A stretch of 64,000 nucleotides of DNA from JBLXBZ01 sp048265185 (GTDB lineage: Bacteria; Pseudomonadota; Alphaproteobacteria; Rhizobiales; Stappiaceae), in the NCBI GenBank assembly GCA_048265185.1, contig JBLXBZ010000004.1:186001-250000 (forward strand), read 5' to 3'. A program made the translations under genes and the position numbers. This document shows, one piece after another, positions 1 through 8,803 of this stretch. Within the stretch, counting starts at the first letter, position 1. Each line of letters begins with the position of its first letter. Below the pieces are notes generated by a model that was not told the origin of the DNA, made no database searches, and saw only the letters and a list, made by a program, of their open reading frames with translations.

Positions 1-1
1 C

Positions 2-619
2 AACGCCACTTTGGAAGAAAACGGCGTCGTCAATCTGGCTTATTGGGAAAACGGTTTCCGCAACCTGACCAACTCCAAACATCCAGTCACCAAGTGGGAA
101 GACCTTGACGGCATGAAAGTGCGCGTCATGCAGAACAACGTCTTCATCGACACATTCCAGAACATGGGCGCCAATGCGACGCCAATGGCGTTCGGCGAAG
201 TCTTCGCGGCCCTTGAGACCAAGGCGATCGACGCGCAGGAAAACCCCTTCGTGACGATCGACACGTCGAAATTCTATGAAGTGCAGGATTACCTGTCGGT
301 GACCCGCCACGCTTATACGCCTTTCCTAGTGCTGTTCTCCAAGCCGATCTGGGACACATATGACGCGGAAGAGCAGCAAATCCTGAAAGATTGCGCCATC
401 GTTGGGCGTGACGTTCAGCGCGCCGCAAGCCGCGAGCTGTCCAACCAGTCCCTGCAGCGGGTTAAAGACGCCGGCATGAAGGTGAATGAACTCAGCCCGG
501 AAGAACAGGAGCGCATTCGCGAAAAAGCCAAGGTCGTTTACGAAAAGCACGCTGATGAGATCGGCCCGGACGTGGTCAAAAAAGTTCAGGACGAACTCGC
601 CAAGATCCGCGCAAACTAA
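2..619 (+). CDS. TRAP transporter substrate-binding protein, DctP family (5' truncated)
   Basis: C-terminal two thirds of a periplasmic solute-binding protein of the DctP family, which captures carboxylates or similar acids and hands them to a DctQM-type permease. The reading frame is open from base 2, so the gene starts upstream of the window. The visible part carries the family signature region: the stretch with GMKVRVMQN, then NMGANATPMAFGEVFAALE, then the conserved AQENP; the arginine of KVRVMQN is normally the carboxylate-binding residue. The C-terminus is lysine/glutamate-rich helix, as usual. The ligand cannot be inferred because the N-terminus and the permease genes are not here. A strong terminator follows, so it is the last gene of its transcript. 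Confidence 0.93.
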   Translation, partial: NATLEENGVVNLAYWENGFRNLTNSKHPVTKWEDLDGMKVRVMQNNVFIDTFQNMGANATPMAFGEVFAALETKAIDAQENPFVTIDTSKFYEVQDYLSVTRHAYTPFLVLFSKPIWDTYDAEEQQILKDCAIVGRDVQRAASRELSNQSLQRVKDAGMKVNELSPEEQERIREKAKVVYEKHADEIGPDVVKKVQDELAKIRAN

Positions 620-706
620 TCGTGTGACTTTGGCGCGGGTCTTTTGCCCGCTTAGGCGATAACGCCCGGCTCAACTTGGTCTAAAGACTAAGTGTAGGCG
701 AAATAT

Positions 707-739
707 GGAGATGCGAACCACGTTCGCATCTCCTTTTTT
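707..739 (+). terminator. Rho-independent terminator after the DctP gene
   Basis: A perfect 12-bp stem (GGAGATGCGAAC at 707-718 with GTTCGCATCTCC at 722-733), a three-base loop and a following T tract. It ends the transcript of the TRAP binding-protein gene. Confidence 0.93.
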
Positions 740-825
740 ACGCAACGTCCCGCTTTCCCTACGCCAGCTTTTCCCATGCCCGGTTTTTTTCATGCCTTCT
801 GGCTCTTCCCCTTGAAAGATACGTC

Positions 826-1767
826 ATGACGCTCAACCAAGGTCATTCGCCAAACAGCAAAGACTCAAATGAAACGAGCTCGCGTGGCGCCCGCTTTATG
901 AAAAACTTCAATGGCCCTTCCGGAGCGGAATTGACCGGCGTCGCGCTCGCCGCGCTCGGTTATTTTTTGTTCTCGCTCAATGACGCCCTTGGGAAATGGA
1001 TGGTGGAGGATCACTCCATTGGCCTTATTTTGCTGGCGCGCAGTCTCGCCGCTTTAATCGTTCTTCTGCCATTCGCCATGCGCGCCGGCGCTCAAAGCGT
1101 CTTCAAGGTTGAAAAGCCCGGCCTGAACGCCTTGCGCGCGCTGCTCACGACGCTTGAGGTTTGCTTTTTCTACGCCTCCATTCTTTATTTGCCTCTGGCT
1201 GAGGTGATGACTTTTTACATGGCCGCCCCTATTTTCACCGCGATCCTGTCCGCTTTCGCCGGCCAGAAGGTCAGCTTGCGCAGCTGGGCGATTATCCTGC
1301 TCGGCTTCATTGGCGTCCTCATAGCTCTTCGCCCGGGAGCGGAAGTTTTCAATCCCGCCTCGCTTATCGCCGTGGCCGGCAGTCTGATGCTGTCATTGAT
1401 GCTTCTGATGACCCATCATTTGAAAAAAGTTCCCGACCTGACGCTGGTGCTGTGGCAGACTGTCGGCGCATTGATCGCCGGCGCCGCCCTCGCGCCAATC
1501 GGCTGGCGAACGCCGGGAGCGTTGGATATCGCCTTGTTGTCCATGCTGGGCGTGGTGGCGCTGATCGCCCACGTTCTCATGAACCGTTCCGTTAAAGTCA
1601 CCCGCCCCCATGTGGTCGCGCCGCTGCAATACACGCTTTTGCTTTGGGGAATCGTTTTCGGCTATCTGTTTTTCTCCGACATTCCCAAGCTGACGACCAT
1701 GGCCGGCGCGGCGCTTATTCTGCTCGCCAGCCTGTTGTTGCTACGCTGGCGCGCGCCTGTCAAATAA
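826..1767 (+). CDS. EamA/DMT-superfamily permease
   Basis: Inner-membrane protein of 313 residues with about ten hydrophobic segments arranged as two EamA repeats, the usual architecture and size of drug/metabolite transporters. Family-typical stretches include LLARSLAAL in the second segment and the small-residue-rich LPLAEVMTFYMAAPIF in the first repeat. The first 25 or so residues are polar and asparagine/serine-rich; an in-frame ATG at 898 would remove most of them, but GAAAG lies just upstream of the ATG at 826, so the longer form was kept. It stands alone between a terminator and acs. Substrate unknown; members of the family export amino acids, metabolites or drugs. Confidence 0.88.
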   Translation: MTLNQGHSPNSKDSNETSSRGARFMKNFNGPSGAELTGVALAALGYFLFSLNDALGKWMVEDHSIGLILLARSLAALIVLLPFAMRAGAQSVFKVEKPGLNALRALLTTLEVCFFYASILYLPLAEVMTFYMAAPIFTAILSAFAGQKVSLRSWAIILLGFIGVLIALRPGAEVFNPASLIAVAGSLMLSLMLLMTHHLKKVPDLTLVLWQTVGALIAGAALAPIGWRTPGALDIALLSMLGVVALIAHVLMNRSVKVTRPHVVAPLQYTLLLWGIVFGYLFFSDIPKLTTMAGAALILLASLLLLRWRAPVK

Positions 1768-2003
1768 CCACGCCTCGATATGGGAGAGAGGCCGACTTTT
1801 CAAATGACTTAATTCTCAGATAGAACGGCTGAAGCGCCAAAGTCTGTAAATTGATCATGCCGGAATTGACCAAAACGTCACACTAACGGCCTACGAAAGT
1901 TCGATTCAATCCTTATGGACGCGGCTGCGCCGCATCCCCATAATAGGAACAAATCTCATCGGCCTTTGACGGCCGGTCAATAAAATACTTTGGGAGGACG
2001 CCA

Positions 2004-3941
2004 ATGTCGGAATCGCTTTATCCAGTGCCGACCGCAATAGCTGAAAGCGCACATATCAACGCTGAAAAATACCGGGAAATGTATGAGCGCTCCATCACCG
2101 ACCCCGAAGGATTCTGGGGAGAGCACGGAAAGCGCATCGACTGGATCACTCCCTATAAAACGGTCAAGAACACCACATACGACTATGACAAAGTGTCGAT
2201 CAAATGGTTCGAAGACGGCGCGTTAAACGTCGCCGCCAACTGCGTCGACCGGCATTTGGCCGCCAGGGGCGACAAGCCCGCCATCATCTGGGAGGGCGAC
2301 GACCCGTCCGAACACAAAGTGATCACCTACCGGGAGCTGTCACGCGAGGTGAACCGCTTCGCCAATGTTCTCAAGGATTGCGGCGCGTCCAAAGGAGATC
2401 GGATCACGATTTATATGCCGATGATCCCCGAAGCGGCTTATGCGATGTTGGCCTGCGCCCGAATCGGCGCAGTTCACTCCATCGTCTTCGGCGGCTTTTC
2501 TCCCGATAGCCTTGGCCAGCGCATCGCCGGTTGCGACAGCAAGATCGTCATCACTGCGGACGAGGGCCTGCGCGGCGGCCGCAAGGTTCCTTTGAAAGCC
2601 AACGCCGACAAGGCGGTGGAAAATCTTGAGATCGTGGAGAAAGTGATCGTCGTCAGGCGCACCGGCGGCGACGTCGCCATGAAAGACGGTCGCGACGTCT
2701 GGTATCATGAAGCGGCGGAGAACGTCTCCGACGAGTGCCCGCCGGAAACAATGAACGCGGAAGACCCTCTGTTCATTCTCTACACGTCCGGCTCCACCGG
2801 TCAGCCGAAAGGCGTGCTGCACACCTCTGGCGGCTATCTGGTCTACGCCTCCATGACCCACGAATATATTTTCGACTACAAGGACGGCGAAGTCTATTGG
2901 TGCACCGCCGATGTGGGCTGGGTCACGGGCCACAGTTATATTGTCTATGGTCCTCTGGCCAACGGCGCCACAACGTTAATGTTCGAAGGCGTGCCCACTT
3001 ATCCCAGCCCTTCCCGGTTCTGGGATGTGGTGGACAAGCACAATGTCTCGATCTTCTATACAGCGCCAACCGCGATCCGCGCGCTTATGGGGGCGGGAGA
3101 CGAGCATGTCACAAAGACATCGCGCGCGTCCCTGCGGATTCTGGGATCCGTGGGCGAGCCGATTAATCCGGAAGCCTGGGCCTGGTATTACAACGTAGTC
3201 GGCGACAAACGCTGCCCAATCGTCGACACCTGGTGGCAGACGGAGACAGGCGGCGTTCTCATCTCTCCTCTGCCCGGCGCCACCGACCTCAAACCCGGTT
3301 CGGCCACCCGGCCGTTCTTTGGCGTGAAACCCGCGCTTGTGGACGCGGAAGGGACTATTCTGGACGGCGCGGCGGAAGGCAACCTTGTCATTCTTGACAG
3401 CTGGCCCGGACAGATGCGAACCGTTTACGGCGACCATGATCGTTTCATCCAGACTTACTTCGCCACCTATAAGGGCATGTATTTCACCGGCGACGGCTGC
3501 CGCCGGGATGACGACGGTTATTACTGGATCACCGGCCGCGTCGACGATGTGATCAACGTGTCCGGCCACCGCATGGGAACGGCGGAAGTGGAGAGCGCGC
3601 TGGTGGCTCACCCCAAGGTCGCCGAAGCGGCGGTCGTCGGTTACCCTCACGACGTAAAGGGGCAGGGCATATACGCTTATGTCACTTTAATGGAGGGGGA
3701 AGAGCCCTCGCAAGAGCTGCAAAAAGAGCTGATCAAACATGTGCGCGCGGAAATCGGACCAATCGCTTCGCCTGATTTGATCCAATTCGCGCCGGGCCTG
3801 CCTAAAACCCGTTCCGGCAAAATCATGCGACGTATTTTACGTAAAATCGCCGAAGACTCCTTCGAAAACCTTGGCGACACGTCAACTCTGGCGGATCCGG
3901 GCGTCGTTACGGATCTCATTGATAACCGCCAGAACCGATAG
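2004..3941 (+). CDS. acs: Acetyl-CoA synthetase (AMP-forming)
   Basis: Cytoplasmic enzyme that activates acetate with ATP to acetyl-AMP and then acetyl-CoA, feeding the TCA cycle and lipid synthesis. The 645 residues match the family length. Visible motifs are the AMP-binding P-loop YTSGSTGQPKG near residue 260, the acetate-pocket region with WWQTETGG near 413, the hinge/TGD region TGDGCRRDDDGYY near 495, the GRVDDVINVSGHR motif, and the C-terminal PKTRSGKIMRR whose lysine (about 605) is the catalytic residue that acetylation silences in the family. A GGGAGG ribosome-binding site lies seven bases before the ATG. It is transcribed alone; the next gene is convergent. Confidence 0.98.
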   Translation: MSESLYPVPTAIAESAHINAEKYREMYERSITDPEGFWGEHGKRIDWITPYKTVKNTTYDYDKVSIKWFEDGALNVAANCVDRHLAARGDKPAIIWEGDDPSEHKVITYRELSREVNRFANVLKDCGASKGDRITIYMPMIPEAAYAMLACARIGAVHSIVFGGFSPDSLGQRIAGCDSKIVITADEGLRGGRKVPLKANADKAVENLEIVEKVIVVRRTGGDVAMKDGRDVWYHEAAENVSDECPPETMNAEDPLFILYTSGSTGQPKGVLHTSGGYLVYASMTHEYIFDYKDGEVYWCTADVGWVTGHSYIVYGPLANGATTLMFEGVPTYPSPSRFWDVVDKHNVSIFYTAPTAIRALMGAGDEHVTKTSRASLRILGSVGEPINPEAWAWYYNVVGDKRCPIVDTWWQTETGGVLISPLPGATDLKPGSATRPFFGVKPALVDAEGTILDGAAEGNLVILDSWPGQMRTVYGDHDRFIQTYFATYKGMYFTGDGCRRDDDGYYWITGRVDDVINVSGHRMGTAEVESALVAHPKVAEAAVVGYPHDVKGQGIYAYVTLMEGEEPSQELQKELIKHVRAEIGPIASPDLIQFAPGLPKTRSGKIMRRILRKIAEDSFENLGDTSTLADPGVVTDLIDNRQNR

Positions 3942-3974
3942 CGCTCAAAAGCGAAAATTCAATATCTGAAAACC

Positions 3975-4625
3975 TTAAACCGGCAGGGTTTCGCGGCCCC
4001 GCCGGTTTTCTTTATAATACGCCCAGAACAAACGCGCCGCCACCCCGCGCCACGGCGCCCAGCGCGCGGCGATGGCGTCCAGCTCCTTGATGGACGGACG
4101 CCCCTCCAAAGCGAAAGCGTCGCGAACGGCGTTTTGCAACGCCACGTCCCCACTGGGAAAAATATCCGGATGACCAGCGCAAAAAAGTAAGAAAACGTCG
4201 GCGCTCCACCGGCCAACGCCTTTAATCGCGCAAAGTTTTGCGTGGGCTTCAACCGGTGGGCGCCGCGCCAAATCGGCCAGATCCAATCCCCCCTTCAGCG
4301 CCTCGCCAACGGCGCGCAGCGTGCGAATTTTGGGCCGGGACAACCCCGCGCTCGCCAACTCCTCATCTGTCAAACGCGCGAGAACGTCGCTATCAAAAGG
4401 GCGCAGCACCGTTTCAAGCCGGCTAAAAATCGCGCTGGCGCTGGCCACAGACACTTGTTGCGCCACAATAATATTGGCCAAACCGGCGAAATCAGAACGC
4501 CGGCGCCGCAAAGGCACCTCGCCGGCGATCGTCATGACCGCCTCCAGCCTTGGATCGGCGAGCTTGAGCGCCTCAAGACCGGTGGCGATATCCGCCGGCG
4601 TATTGACTGGCCGCATTATTGACAC
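3975..4625 (-). CDS. DNA-3-methyladenine glycosylase II-like (HhH-GPD family)
   Basis: Base-excision repair glycosylase that removes alkylated purines. The protein (216 residues) is the short, catalytic-core form without the N-terminal domain of E. coli AlkA. The helix-hairpin-helix is seen as IKGVGRWSADVF around residues 134-146, followed by PSGDVALQ with the catalytic aspartate near residue 155. A GTG start at 4625 is chosen because AAGGGA sits six bases upstream; an in-frame ATG at 4616 lacks that spacing. It is convergent with acs and divergent from gluQ. The family is certain; the exact lesion range is not. Confidence 0.9.
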   Translation of the reverse strand: MSIMRPVNTPADIATGLEALKLADPRLEAVMTIAGEVPLRRRRSDFAGLANIIVAQQVSVASASAIFSRLETVLRPFDSDVLARLTDEELASAGLSRPKIRTLRAVGEALKGGLDLADLARRPPVEAHAKLCAIKGVGRWSADVFLLFCAGHPDIFPSGDVALQNAVRDAFALEGRPSIKELDAIAARWAPWRGVAARLFWAYYKENRRGRETLPV

Positions 4626-4744
4626 CGCGCGCTTCCCTTAAGTTTCGCCGATTTCAAACGGCGCACACGAACGACGTTCAATTTTTCATATGAACGAACT
4701 ATGTTTAAACTCACGCCATAATAATCGATTTAGGTTCATCCTTT

Positions 4745-5626
4745 GTGTCAAAGCAACCCGTTTACCGATTCGCCCCCTCACCCAACGGACGTCTTCATCT
4801 GGGCCATGCCTTATCGGCCCTGCTGAACCAGAAGGCCGCCATCGAAACCCATGGCCGTATGCTGCTGCGAATTGAGGATATCGACACAGCGCGCTGCACG
4901 GAAGAAAATGTCGCGGCGATTTTTGAAGATCTTGCATGGCTGGGCTTGAAATGGGAAGAGCCCGTGCGCCGCCAGTCAAAGCACTTCGACTTCTATGCCC
5001 AGGCCCTTGATCAGCTCAACCGCATGGGCCTCATCTATCGTAGTTACCTCACACGCAAGGAAATAGCCGCCGAGGTCGCGGCGGCGGAAGCGGCGGGCCG
5101 TTCATGGCCACATGATCCCGACAACGCCCCCCACGCCCCCCGCGACGCCGACGTTTTGACCGTTGAGGAACTGAACCAGCGCAAAAAAAACGGCGAACCA
5201 TTCTGCTTGCGCCTTGATATGACCCGCGCCCTGACCCTTATTTCCTCCTCCCTGACATGGCGAGAAATCGAGCTTGGCGTGGACGGATCCGAACGCCTCA
5301 TTCCCGCAGCGCCCGAACGATGGGGGGACGTTATTCTATCACGCAAAGACACCCCCGCCAGCTACCACTTGGCGGTCACTGTGGATGACGCGCTTCAAGG
5401 CGTCACCCATGTCATTCGCGGCCAGGATCTCTATCACGCCACATCCGTTCATCGCCTATTGCAAGAATTGCTGAAACTTCCCGCGCCTCGCTACCATCAT
5501 CATCGTTTACTGACCGACGCGGGAGGAGAAAAGCTTTCCAAATCACGCAACGACACGGCTCTTCACGCTATGCGCAGTCAGGGAATAACTCGCACGGACG
5601 TTCAAAAGCTTATTAATTACAACTAA
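4745..5626 (+). CDS. gluQ: Glutamyl-Q tRNA(Asp) synthetase
   Basis: A shortened glutamyl-tRNA synthetase paralogue (293 residues, no anticodon-binding domain) that attaches glutamate to the queuosine at position 34 of tRNA-Asp. The class I signatures are clear: FAPSPNGRLHLGHALSAL at residues 9-26 and KLSKSRND near residue 260. The family's zinc site is normally built on a Cys-X-Cys pair followed by Tyr and Cys; here the equivalent stretch reads IYRSYLTRKEI (from about residue 97) and has no cysteine, so the zinc site seems to be lost. Start is GTG at 4745 with only a weak ribosome-binding site. The gene ends at a sharp drop in GC content. Confidence 0.94.
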   Translation: MSKQPVYRFAPSPNGRLHLGHALSALLNQKAAIETHGRMLLRIEDIDTARCTEENVAAIFEDLAWLGLKWEEPVRRQSKHFDFYAQALDQLNRMGLIYRSYLTRKEIAAEVAAAEAAGRSWPHDPDNAPHAPRDADVLTVEELNQRKKNGEPFCLRLDMTRALTLISSSLTWREIELGVDGSERLIPAAPERWGDVILSRKDTPASYHLAVTVDDALQGVTHVIRGQDLYHATSVHRLLQELLKLPAPRYHHHRLLTDAGGEKLSKSRNDTALHAMRSQGITRTDVQKLINYN

Positions 5627-5758
5627 TTTCATTGCAGTATTTTAATACTAATTAATAAAAATAATTGAGAAAATATTTCTGCAAGATTTTTCAAATAAAA
5701 ACAACAAATAAATAAACAATTTTAATAAGTATATTAATTTTAAATAAAAATATCTCGC

Positions 5759-7342
5759 ATGCCAACACAGAGATGTACTATGTTTAAAATATTCAGAAAA
5801 ACAGGAAAATACATATTATCAGAATTAAACCAGAGAAAATCTCAAAAATACTGCGAATTAAATGAATGCACCTTGCGTAATTATAAAGAAAAGATCAAGA
5901 AACCGACGCCTACCGTCATCACACAAATAGAGTCAACCACCACGCCGAGAGATAACCCCGCTAGAGAGAGCCAGTGCTCGAAAGACAATCTATACCGAAG
6001 CGCGGCGGAAATGCGCGAATGCGTGGACGGAATTGAATTTATATCCAAACGCCAAATGCTTGCGCAGCGTCTGTTTTGCGGTTCGGTCATTGACGACATC
6101 CAACCTGGCGGCGCCCTTAAATATTTAGCTGGAAAAGGAACGCAGCCTCAGGAAAAATTTTTTCCAACCGACGAAGTTGAAACCGCAGAAGAAAAATTTC
6201 AACGACACATCAAAACTATCCGCGAAGGTGAGAGTCTTTATGTATACAACTCGAAGAGCTATAAATTAGCGCTAAAAACGCCAATTCCAACAGAAATAAT
6301 TGGAATGACACCACTCACTTTCTTAAACGTAAGCGCTTATTTTGAACAAAACAATAACGAACAAATAAAATACGTAAAAACATCTCCCAATACTATACAA
6401 GCTCAATGGCAAGAAGACGAATCCCACCAGTTCGGCGTCACACTCTCAGCTGGCCCAAAACTATCACTGCCATTGATTGCCTCAGCCTCAGCCGGCGTCG
6501 GCGTCGATATCAGCCGCAAGCACAAATCAACTCAATACGGACCCGCAAAGGGCGAGGTCACGTCGCGGGAGGAAGCCACCACATACCCGTTAACGTTAAG
6601 CGCCGGCATAGGCGTTGGACATGTAAATTTCACAGAGAGCCAGAACGCCTATCCAAATTTTCTTTTCCTTAGTCCTCATGCAATCTATGCAAGAAAATAT
6701 GTTTTCTCAAACAGCAACCCTCAAGACCTAATCAAAGGCAATATAAAAAAATTTCTTAAAGACGCTTATGAAGGTGATTTTTTCGACCTAACGCCGCACT
6801 ATTCGATCAGCTTCCCCTATATGAGGCAGACAGAAACGACACTCAACCACTCATCGCCGCCGACACCAATTTTTCCTCCCACAGAAACGCTCGAGGAGTT
6901 GGTGACTGGAGCGCCATTTTCACGTAAGAAGAAACCATTAAACGTACCTCAGCTGCTAAATTTCCAACAATATGCTTTCGATTCAAGCCCGCCGCCAGCG
7001 ATGGATAAGCCCGCCACTATACTCGAGTTTTACGGCTCGAAATGGCGCCCCTTCACAGATATGAACCATTATAGCAAGATAGATAAAACCCTAGACGCCG
7101 GTACGGCCAAAAAGGCCATGGAAAAAATGAAGGCTCTCACGGGGGGAAAGGTTCCGCAGCGAAACATGCTATTCAAGCTGCAGTCAACTGAAACTCAGGA
7201 CGCCATTATTGGCGCCTTGCGGATCGTCAGTGAAAAAGGCCACGACCTCAGGTTTCCTTTCTTGAGGGTCGGCTGGAAAACAGGATATGAGCTCAACCTA
7301 GCGACCGAACTCATGACAATCGATAAAGACGTCAAGTTTTAA
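5759..7342 (+). CDS. Orphan protein of unknown function, AT-rich gene
   Basis: A 527-residue protein that I do not recognise. The gene and the 130 bases before it are strikingly AT-rich and rich in A-ending codons compared with both neighbours, which suggests recent acquisition. The first 45 residues are very basic (FRKTGKY, RNYKEKIKKP) and there is no convincing signal peptide or membrane helix. The middle (about 220-310) holds two stretches of alternating small and hydrophobic residues, LSLPLIASASAGVGVDI and YPLTLSAGIGVGHVNF, that look like a duplicated beta-hairpin unit; proline-rich linkers (SSPPTPIFPPTE; SSPPPAMDKP) separate them from the C-terminal part. Start is ATG 5759 or ATG 5780. 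An effector, toxin or surface protein is possible, but nothing seen proves it. Confidence 0.7.
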   Translation: MPTQRCTMFKIFRKTGKYILSELNQRKSQKYCELNECTLRNYKEKIKKPTPTVITQIESTTTPRDNPARESQCSKDNLYRSAAEMRECVDGIEFISKRQMLAQRLFCGSVIDDIQPGGALKYLAGKGTQPQEKFFPTDEVETAEEKFQRHIKTIREGESLYVYNSKSYKLALKTPIPTEIIGMTPLTFLNVSAYFEQNNNEQIKYVKTSPNTIQAQWQEDESHQFGVTLSAGPKLSLPLIASASAGVGVDISRKHKSTQYGPAKGEVTSREEATTYPLTLSAGIGVGHVNFTESQNAYPNFLFLSPHAIYARKYVFSNSNPQDLIKGNIKKFLKDAYEGDFFDLTPHYSISFPYMRQTETTLNHSSPPTPIFPPTETLEELVTGAPFSRKKKPLNVPQLLNFQQYAFDSSPPPAMDKPATILEFYGSKWRPFTDMNHYSKIDKTLDAGTAKKAMEKMKALTGGKVPQRNMLFKLQSTETQDAIIGALRIVSEKGHDLRFPFLRVGWKTGYELNLATELMTIDKDVKF

Positions 7343-7697
7343 CGAGGCGACAATTGACGTCTGACGCTCCGGCGTAATCGCGTCGCCGGAGCGCGCCATC
7401 GCGAACGGAAAAGCTCACATCTTTGCAACAGACAATCTTTTTTCATCCAAATCAGTATCTTATGCTGTGCAATCGCTGGTTAAGCCCCATATACGTAATG
7501 AATCATACTCGCCATTGTCACGCCAATGTCGGACAACTATGATCTACGAGAAGATCAGAAGCTTCGCAGGCTAGGAAGTTTTAATTTAGTCGGCGGAAAC
7601 ACATGGGCCGCTTGTTACGTGAAGCACAGCGTGATGTGGGAAACGGGCAAACGTCCTGCAATGAGCAAAACAGGTGAGGCCCATCAAGGGTCCGTCT
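7343..7697. other. Intergenic region between the orphan gene and olsB
   Basis: 355 bases with no credible gene. A GC-rich hairpin (7365-7393) lies just behind the orphan gene. The remainder probably carries the olsB promoter and leader. An open frame at 7526-7909 runs into olsB in another frame and lacks coding character. Confidence 0.5.
7365..7393 (+). terminator. GC-rich hairpin after the orphan gene, possible terminator
   Basis: Perfect 10-bp stem CGCTCCGGCG / CGCCGGAGCG with a nine-base loop, 23 bases after the stop codon. There is no T tract, so it may be a Rho-independent terminator of reduced strength or only an mRNA-stabilising hairpin. Confidence 0.4.
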
Positions 7698-8660
7698 ATG
7701 GGAGAAGGGCTCAAAGCCATGCAGCGATCTGGGTTGTTGTCGCCGGGAAATCTTGTTCGACGATTTGTTCCCACCGGACGGGTCTCCCAATTATCGCAAA
7801 GCTGGTTGCCGGGATCACGCCTGCGCGCCAATGGGCAAAAATTGCAATCTCTTGGACGAATTGGCCCGCTGGAGGTTCGCCTTGCGAAATCCGCCGCCGA
7901 GATCCGTAAAGCGCAACAACTGCGGTATCGCGTTTTCTACGAAGAAATGTCGGCGGTCGCCAGCCCTGAGGTCGCCGCCGCTCGCCGCGACTTCGACGCC
8001 TTTGACGCGATTTGCGACCATTTGCTCGTGTTGGATCACGACGCGCCCGTTCGCTCCAAACCTTTTGCGCGCAAGCAACCTCAGGTGGTTGGCACCTACC
8101 GGTTATTGCCGCAAGACAGAGCCGATCAGAACAGCGGGTTCTACACCTCGGACGAATACGACATTCAGCCGTTGGTGGACAAGAATCCGGGAAAGAAATT
8201 CCTGGAACTAGGTCGGTCCTGCGTGCTCACTCCTTATCGGAACAAGCGCACCGTCGAGCTTCTCTGGCATGGCATCTGGTCCTACGTACTGATGAATAAC
8301 ATCGACGTCATGCTGGGGGTCGCATCGATTGAAGGCACGGATCCTGACCGAATGGCGAGCCAACTGTCATTTCTGCATCACCACGCCCGCGCGCCGGAAG
8401 ACTGGCGTGTGCGCGCCGTCAGCGAACGCTACGTGGAAATGAACCGCATTCCCGCAGATCAAATAGACCAGCGTTCCGCGTTGCGCGAGTTGCCGCCCTT
8501 GATTAAAGGCTACTTACGTCTGGGCGCCTATATCGGCGACGGCGCAGTCGTCGACTATCAGTTCGGCACCACAGACGTTCTGATCGTCCTGCCGATCTCG
8601 GCGCTTAACGCGCGTTACATCAATTATTACGGACAGGACGCCAGTCGCCACGCTTCCTGA
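7698..8660 (+). CDS. olsB: OlsB-type ornithine N-acyltransferase (GNAT fold)
   Basis: Likely L-ornithine N-alpha-acyltransferase, the first step of ornithine-lipid synthesis, transferring a 3-hydroxyacyl group from acyl carrier protein. The acyltransferase domain begins near GPLEVRLAKSAAEIRKAQQLRY and holds the family hallmarks LRYRVFYEEM, DAFDAICDHLLVLD, VVGTYRLLPQ, FLELGRSCVLTPYRNK and LLWHGIWSYVL. The start at ATG 7698 is chosen because AAGGG lies seven bases upstream; the frame also extends to GTG 7674 without a ribosome-binding site. The N-terminal 60 residues are a basic extension. No olsA is adjacent, so the second acylation step must be encoded elsewhere. Ornithine lipids commonly rise under phosphate limitation; no phosphate box was identified here. 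Confidence 0.85.
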   Translation: MGEGLKAMQRSGLLSPGNLVRRFVPTGRVSQLSQSWLPGSRLRANGQKLQSLGRIGPLEVRLAKSAAEIRKAQQLRYRVFYEEMSAVASPEVAAARRDFDAFDAICDHLLVLDHDAPVRSKPFARKQPQVVGTYRLLPQDRADQNSGFYTSDEYDIQPLVDKNPGKKFLELGRSCVLTPYRNKRTVELLWHGIWSYVLMNNIDVMLGVASIEGTDPDRMASQLSFLHHHARAPEDWRVRAVSERYVEMNRIPADQIDQRSALRELPPLIKGYLRLGAYIGDGAVVDYQFGTTDVLIVLPISALNARYINYYGQDASRHAS

Positions 8661-8803
8661 AAAATTAATTGCTATAACGTGTCGAAAGATACAGACGCGG
8701 TTCGGCTTCCGACCCGGTCCGCGTTTCGATTTTACGACTGGCAAAACGAAAATAAATGAAAGTTTAACGAAGATTTTCTTGCCCGAAGTGACGAAGCCGG
8801 GCA

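Noticed and set aside
7526..7909. 127-codon frame overlapping the start of olsB
   Set aside because: Runs into the well-supported olsB frame and shows no protein character.
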